DNA of 64,000 bases from Blautia sp. MSJ-9 (GTDB lineage: Bacteria; Bacillota; Clostridia; Lachnospirales; Lachnospiraceae): the NCBI RefSeq assembly GCF_018919065.1, contig NZ_JAHLQG010000054.1, positions 1 to 64,000 of the forward strand, written 5' to 3'. Below, piece by piece: positions 59,452-64,000 of this stretch. How positions within the stretch are numbered: the stretch's first letter is position 1; each line of letters opens with the position of its first letter. Under the pieces are notes generated by a model. That model did no database searches, was not told the DNA's origin, and was given only the letters and a program-made list of their open reading frames with translations. Made by a program: the position numbers and the translations under genes.

Positions 59452-60300
59452 TTATCTGGGTTCCTTACCATCTCGGAAGAGCATCATCATTTCCTTCGTT
59501 AAACTAATATTATTACCCTGATCCGGAATTTTGTCACGTTCTATCCACTGAGCCATGGAAAGTTCTTCGTGGTCTACGGTGAGTGTGTCGTCACCGTCTA
59601 CATCGCAGAAGAATCCAAACAGCAGAGAGCCGCTGAAGGACCATGGCTGACTCTTGTAATAGCGAAGATTCTTAACTTTTAATCCGACTTCTTCCATTAC
59701 TTCCCGGTGTACAGTTTCTTCAATTGTTTCTCCAATTTCTGCGAAACCTGCGATCAGAGCGTAACGTTTGAATCTGCGTCCTTCATATTTGGAAAGAATA
59801 ATCTTATCTCCGTTTGTGATTCCCACGATAACAGCAGGGCACAGAACCGGGTATTCGTGATTGCCGCAGGATGGGCATTCCATCATACGTTCTTTCTGGC
59901 TGTGGACCATTGGCTTTCCACAGCAGCCGCAGTACTGGCGTTTGCTGTACCATTGAAATAATTGATGCCCGGTGATTCCTGCGAATGCAAGATATTGTGG
60001 ATGAGCAGTACGAAGGACACGTACATCCTGAAAATCATAATTCGGAAGCAGTGAAGTGTCCAGATTTGGAATCAGGTAGAACCTCTGGTCATCAATGGAG
60101 AAGAGATAGATATAATTGCTGTAAAGGTCATCAATTTTTCCCTCTAATTCCTGAAAACTTGGAAAGGTAATTGCTTCTTCACGTTCTTGTTTCGGAAGAA
60201 GGATGGTACCTTTTTCATAGGCAAGAATAAAGCTGCCCTTATCTGGTGCAGATGGTTTATATTCGTTATGGTAAGTATGTGGTGCGATATCCTGAATCAT
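59452..60300 (-). CDS. nudC: NADH pyrophosphatase NudC
   Basis: 282 aa. Zinc ribbon CGCCGKP ... CPSCG (~122-144), Nudix box GFAEIGETIEETVHREVMEEVG (~187-208; catalytic Glu residues present) and the NudC-specific SQPWSFSGS just after it. It hydrolyses NAD(H) and removes NAD caps from RNA in characterised members. ATG 60300 follows AAAAGGAT. Monocistronic. Confidence 0.94.
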   Translation of the reverse strand: MIQDIAPHTYHNEYKPSAPDKGSFILAYEKGTILLPKQEREEAITFPSFQELEGKIDDLYSNYIYLFSIDDQRFYLIPNLDTSLLPNYDFQDVRVLRTAHPQYLAFAGITGHQLFQWYSKRQYCGCCGKPMVHSQKERMMECPSCGNHEYPVLCPAVIVGITNGDKIILSKYEGRRFKRYALIAGFAEIGETIEETVHREVMEEVGLKVKNLRYYKSQPWSFSGSLLFGFFCDVDGDDTLTVDHEELSMAQWIERDKIPDQGNNISLTKEMMMLFRDGKEPR

Positions 60301-60325
60301 AATTAATTATCCTTTTCTGAAAAAT

Positions 60326-60370
60326 ATGAGCAGACAATGAGAATGCCTTAGCAATTCATTATCTGCTCAT
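60326..60370 (-). terminator. Terminator of the cupin gene (minus strand)
   Basis: ATGAGCAGA.AATGA pairs with TCATT.TCTGCTCAT; on the minus strand ATTTTTC follows. Confidence 0.7.
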
Positions 60371-60452
60371 AGTATATTCCTGAGATTTTATAAAAGCAAG
60401 GAACAAAAATATTCTGCGGAATATTATCAACAAAAACGTTATAGGAGTTTAA

Positions 60453-60794
60453 TTATTTCTCAACAGGGAAAACAACTGTAAGTAACATCTTGAAATCTTC
60501 CTGTGCATATACAGCGTGCGGGATAGTAGCAGGCATGACCAAGGTTTCACCAGCATTTACCAGGTGCTCTTTTCCACCTACAGTGAATTTACCTGTTCCT
60601 TCCAGAACGTAAACCATAGCATCACCTTTGGAATCATGGGTGCTGATCTCTTCGCCTTTGGAGAATGCGAATAAGGTAAGGCTTACGTATGGATTCTGAG
60701 CCAGAGTTTTGCTCACGATCTGACCGTCCTGTGCAGATACCTGGGATGCGAGATTGAATACTTCTTCGTGTTTAATATTCTTAATAAATTCCAT
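60453..60794 (-). CDS. Cupin-domain protein
   Basis: 113 aa single cupin. Metal motif 1 reads STHDSKGDAMVYVLEG and motif 2 reads AGETLVMPATIPHAV. The first motif has only one His, so metal binding may be weak. Its role is unknown; such small cupins bind sugars or oxidised small molecules. AGGAGG precedes ATG 60794. Confidence 0.85.
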   Translation of the reverse strand: MEFIKNIKHEEVFNLASQVSAQDGQIVSKTLAQNPYVSLTLFAFSKGEEISTHDSKGDAMVYVLEGTGKFTVGGKEHLVNAGETLVMPATIPHAVYAQEDFKMLLTVVFPVEK

Positions 60795-61111
60795 GGTTAA
60801 ATTCCTCCTGTGATTACTTAACCTTCTGCTATAAAGTATATCACAGCATGCCAGAAAAATGCGTTGTTATAACAACATATTTTAGAAAATATCTGGATTT
60901 TTACTTCTGTGTCCGGCACAGAGAGATTCCTGCTTTGGGTATTGTGAGGTGTATGCTGAGAACCAAGGGGACAGTAATTACAAAAATAATAAGTTACCAA
61001 AAAAATAAAAAAGCATATTGTACTCTGGAAAGATGAATGGTATAATCAGTTTTAAAGATTGGTAATACCAAAAGAAAAATGAGTAATACTTCAAGGAGGG
61101 CTTTTACAGTT

Positions 61112-62242
61112 ATGGGTTACGTGAAATGGAGTTATGACACATTAAATACTTTTTGCCATGATGTATTTCGTAAGTTTGGTTTCAATGAGGAACAGACCAA
61201 TATTATCAAAGATGTTTTACTTACTGCAGATCTGTATGGGATTGAGAGTCACGGTATGCAGAGAATGGTGAGATATGATAAAGGAATTGAGAAAGGTACG
61301 ATCCATCCGGATGCGGAACCGGAGATTGTATTTGAGACACCTGTATCGGCAGTAATTGACGGACATGATGGAATGGGACAGCTGATCAGTTATTTTGCAA
61401 TGGAGAAAGCCATAGAAAAGGCGAAGAAAACAGGCGTTGGATTTGTTTCAGTAAGAAATTCCAATCATTTTGGTATTGCTGGATATTATGCAGAAATGGC
61501 TTCTAAACAGGGGCTGCTTGGTATGGCATGTACCAATTCAGAAGCCATTATGGTGCCTACTTTTGGACGAAAAGCAATGCTGGGTTCTAATCCGATCGCA
61601 GTAGCAATGCCGGCTGAACCGTATCCTTTCCTTTTTGACTGTTCCACAACAGTGGTGACCAGAGGAAAACTGGAAATGTACAATAAATCGGGCAAACCGC
61701 TTCCAGAGGGATGGGCACTTGGTGCAGATGGACATGAGAGTACAGATGCACCGGATGTGCTTGCGAATATTGTAGGAAAGAAAGGCGGCGGTATCATGCC
61801 ACTTGGCGGAAATAAAGAAGTAAGTGGAAGCCACAAAGGATATGGATACGGAATGTTATGTGAGATTTTCAGCTCTATTCTTTCTATGGGTGTTACTTCT
61901 GATAAATGTTGTACATTTAAAAATAAGACAGGTATCTGCCATGGATTTGCAGCAATTGATCCTTCAATCTTTGGAAATGCGGAAGATATTAAGGCGCATT
62001 TTTCTGAATATCTGAAAACACTTCGTGAGAGTCCAAAAGCAGAAGGTGCAGAGCAGATTTATACTCATGGTGAGAAGGAAATTCTGGCAGAGAAAGAACG
62101 CAGGGAGAATGGTATACCGGTAAATGATAATACTATGGTTGAGCTTGCAAATCTCTGCGATTATCTGAAGATAGATTTTGGTTCTTATTTCAAAGATTAT
62201 GAGCTGCCGAAAGACAGTAAGTTTTTCGGTGGAAATTATTGA
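61112..62242 (+). CDS. Ldh2/malate-lactate dehydrogenase-family oxidoreductase
   Basis: 376 aa. YGIESHGMQRM (catalytic His), GFVSVRNSNHFGIAGYYA, CTNSEA, GSNPIAVAMP and KGYGYGMLCEIFSSILSMG are the type-2 malate/L-lactate/sulfolactate/ureidoglycolate dehydrogenase motifs. It reduces a 2-oxo acid with NAD(P)H or the reverse. ATG 61112 has AAGGAGGG 11 nt upstream; an in-frame ATG at 61079 lies before that site. Given a LarA homologue 8 kb away, a shared 2-hydroxy acid is possible but unproven. Confidence 0.9.
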   Translation: MGYVKWSYDTLNTFCHDVFRKFGFNEEQTNIIKDVLLTADLYGIESHGMQRMVRYDKGIEKGTIHPDAEPEIVFETPVSAVIDGHDGMGQLISYFAMEKAIEKAKKTGVGFVSVRNSNHFGIAGYYAEMASKQGLLGMACTNSEAIMVPTFGRKAMLGSNPIAVAMPAEPYPFLFDCSTTVVTRGKLEMYNKSGKPLPEGWALGADGHESTDAPDVLANIVGKKGGGIMPLGGNKEVSGSHKGYGYGMLCEIFSSILSMGVTSDKCCTFKNKTGICHGFAAIDPSIFGNAEDIKAHFSEYLKTLRESPKAEGAEQIYTHGEKEILAEKERRENGIPVNDNTMVELANLCDYLKIDFGSYFKDYELPKDSKFFGGNY

Positions 62243-62336
62243 TGAAACCATCATGCTGATAACCATTAACTATAGAATATAAAATTTATAAAATAACTTT
62301 TTTTGAGACGCCCGCTTATCAGTATGTGGAGATAAA

Positions 62337-62417
62337 AAAGAGACTGCATGATTCAGAGGTTGTCTGTAAGAGTAATGAGTTACAGACAGAATCTGATGTG
62401 CAGTCTCTTTATTTTTT
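62337..62417. terminator. Long bidirectional hairpin terminator
   Basis: AAAGAGACTGCA (62337-62348) pairs with 62399-62410, with an inner TTGTCTGTAA/TTACAGACAG stem (62360-62369/62380-62389). T-runs follow on both strands. It ends the dehydrogenase gene and, on the other strand, the psiE unit. Confidence 0.85.
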
Positions 62418-62475
62418 GACCACAGGAGAGTATTCTGCAGTGTTCACGAAAAAGTCCTTCGGGAAGAAAAGGATA

Positions 62476-62919
62476 TTAATGTTCGCTCTCTTCTTTGTGC
62501 TTTCGCGAGTTCATATCATCATTATCGGTCATGAGATATTTGCGGATGGCAAAGAGAACTGCAATACTCAGCACGCCGATCAGGGTTTCGACTGATCCAA
62601 GATGTTCGACTACCATTTGTCTGGCTGTTGCGAACATTAAGACTTCTACAACTGTCTGTGCGGAATGCTGGCAGAGCATTTTTACAAACTCGACACCGAC
62701 TACCAGAGATAATGCCTGAGAGAGGAAACTGGTGAAGAATTCTGTATCCATAGAGGAAACAGAAGTGCCTGCAATTTCCATGATCAGACGGACACCTGCC
62801 AATGCAATTACTACCAGGATGACGATAGAGAGTGCGATTTCTACGTAGCGTGAAATATTGTAAATAATACCGTTAAAATGTTTACGGATGTTGTGGTTTA
62901 CCTGTCTTTTGGGGCTCAT
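62476..62919 (-). CDS. PsiE-family membrane protein
   Basis: 147 aa, four helices. PsiE (phosphate-starvation-inducible E) pattern: VEIALSIVILVVIALAGVRL, VGVEFVKMLC and AIRKYLM. Role unknown. It lies 17 nt after the SH3 protein gene on the same strand and shares its transcript. AAAGGACT precedes ATG 62919. Confidence 0.85.
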   Translation of the reverse strand: MSPKRQVNHNIRKHFNGIIYNISRYVEIALSIVILVVIALAGVRLIMEIAGTSVSSMDTEFFTSFLSQALSLVVGVEFVKMLCQHSAQTVVEVLMFATARQMVVEHLGSVETLIGVLSIAVLFAIRKYLMTDNDDMNSRKHKEESEH

Positions 62920-62936
62920 AGATGGTGAGTCCTTTC

Positions 62937-63917
62937 TTAATATAAGTAATCTTTGTTTACATAGCCGTATCTGCCAAGTTTTGTTGAATAAACATACCAG
63001 TACTGTGCATCAGTTGAATCAATAACCTGAACAGTTTCACCGGAATACAATTCACCAATTTCATTGGAAGTATCATAAGCTTTTGCGGAACGCAGAGCCA
63101 GATATCCGGTAGCAACACTGACTGTTTTGGTAGGATATGTGTTGGAATATGTGGCAGTTCCTCCTGACAGATAATCTTTGTTTACATAACCATATTTATT
63201 CAGTTTTGGAGAATAAACATACCAGTACTGAGGGTCGCTACTGTCAGAAACAGTTACAGTGTCGCCAGTGTATAATTCTCCGATTTCATTGGAAGAATCA
63301 TAAGCCTTTGCAGAACGCAGAGCCAGATAGCCTTTGCTTACGATGACAGTTCTTGTATCGCCGGAAGTGCTTTGAGTACTGGTTCCGCTGCCATTGTAAT
63401 ATAAATAGTCTTTATTTACGTAGCCGGACTTTCCAAGCTTTGGAGAATAAACATACCAGTATTGTGAGTCACTGCTGTCAGAAACAGTTACAGTGTCGCC
63501 GGTATATAACTCACCAATCTCGTTGGAAGAATCGTAAGCTTTTGCGGAACGCAGAGCCAGATAACCCTTGCTTACGCGGACAGTGTAGGATCCTGATGCA
63601 GGTGCTGCTGACTGACCGGAAAGGTAAATCAGATAATTATTATTTACATATCCGGACTTGCCAAGTTTTGGAGAATAAACGTACCAGTAATCGCTGGTAG
63701 TATAATCTGTGACTTCAACTGTATCACCGGAATAAAGTTCACCAATTTCATTAGAGGAATCATATGCCATAGCATTACGCAGGGCCAGATAACCTTTGCT
63801 TACGCTTACCTGATAGGTGTCAGAAGCCATGACATCCTGAGAACTGCCTGGTACGGATACAGCAGCAACTGCAGCTGCGAGCATCATTGGAATTACAATA
63901 CTTTTTCTTTTCTTCAT
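62937..63917 (-). CDS. Secreted protein with four SH3-like repeats
   Basis: 326 aa. Signal peptide 1-32 (MKKRKS, hydrophobic core, VMA). Four bacterial SH3 repeats of ~57 residues follow (about 34-90, 110-168, 190-245 and 268-326), each with GYLALR.A.AYD.SNEIGELY.G and WYVYS.KL...GYVN..YL, separated by Ser/Thr/Gly linkers. Such domains bind peptidoglycan. There is no catalytic domain, so it may be a wall-binding or structural protein. GGGAGG precedes ATG 63917. Confidence 0.92.
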   Translation of the reverse strand: MKKRKSIVIPMMLAAAVAAVSVPGSSQDVMASDTYQVSVSKGYLALRNAMAYDSSNEIGELYSGDTVEVTDYTTSDYWYVYSPKLGKSGYVNNNYLIYLSGQSAAPASGSYTVRVSKGYLALRSAKAYDSSNEIGELYTGDTVTVSDSSDSQYWYVYSPKLGKSGYVNKDYLYYNGSGTSTQSTSGDTRTVIVSKGYLALRSAKAYDSSNEIGELYTGDTVTVSDSSDPQYWYVYSPKLNKYGYVNKDYLSGGTATYSNTYPTKTVSVATGYLALRSAKAYDTSNEIGELYSGETVQVIDSTDAQYWYVYSTKLGRYGYVNKDYLY

Positions 63918-64000
63918 AAGTAAAACCTCCCTCTGTTATGAATAGATCTTTTTTGATATCTATAGATTGTTATTTCTTTTATATGATGTCAGGGTCAAAA
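63918..64000. other. Upstream end of window
   Basis: Short AT-rich leader of the SH3 protein gene; nothing else is visible before the window ends. Confidence 0.4.

Noticed and set aside
62326-62595. 89-aa plus-strand open frame
   Set aside because: Its first half is the two arms of the terminator hairpin and the rest is antisense to psiE.
62937-63815. CRISPR or tandem DNA array
   Set aside because: The ~240-nt periodicity comes from the four SH3 repeats of the coding sequence, not from short repeats with spacers.

Overview
The window looks like a chromosomal segment of a Firmicute of the family Lachnospiraceae (Blautia/Ruminococcus-like; the genus is an inference). The coding style, strong AGGAGG ribosome sites, sigma-A promoters, CIRCE and BirA boxes, a CD1871A-type small protein and an ECF vitamin transporter all fit a low-to-medium GC gut anaerobe. 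It opens with the last ~220 nt of a 23S rRNA gene and contains no tRNA, CRISPR array, phage or intact insertion sequence.

Region by region. 0.5-6 kb: a GH120-type beta-xylosidase, then a BlaI repressor / M56 sensor-protease pair with a secreted partner that shares the sensor's C-terminal repeats and has BlaI-like operators in front. 6-12.8 kb: peptidase T, a ClC channel, a chimeric 2-hydroxyacyl-CoA dehydratase remnant, a MATE pump and an AraC regulator. 13-20.6 kb: an MFS carrier and an esterase separated by a MITE-like insertion, a broken LacI gene, an EamA carrier, a DUF1284 protein, threonine aldolase and an OmpR-type two-component system. 21-23.3 kb: a tight three-gene redox operon (TlpA-like protein, 54-aa CXXC membrane protein, polyferredoxin). 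23.4-28.4 kb: an AraC regulator with a family-1 sugar ABC transporter. 28.5-34.2 kb: a PAP2 phosphatase, bioB-bioY behind a BirA box, and a large GGDEF/histidine kinase/receiver protein.

34.4-55.2 kb is the most interesting part. Three LacI regulators, a split CHR transporter, a phosphofructokinase, a NitT/TauT-type ABC transporter, two class II aldolases, an AgaS-like SIS isomerase, NagB, NagA, a TauE/SafE exporter, a divergent triose-phosphate isomerase, a LarA-type nickel racemase homologue, a LarC1-only protein and a LacX-like epimerase lie together. Near-identical AAACGTTT palindromes are scattered through the intergenic spaces. I read this as a regulon for an amino-sugar-like, probably anionic substrate: deacetylation (NagA), deamination/isomerisation (NagB, SIS), phosphorylation (PFK), aldol cleavage and triose isomerisation, with a 2-hydroxy acid side reaction (LarA) and export of a small anion (TauE, CHR). 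The substrate is not determined by the sequence.

55-64 kb: an AAA/DUF4143 ATPase behind a 46-bp palindrome, a CIRCE-controlled pair of duplicated Hsp20 genes followed by a DnaJ-like gene, NudC, a cupin, an Ldh2-family dehydrogenase, PsiE and a secreted four-repeat SH3 protein.

Genes were identified from remembered family motifs; no database search was run.
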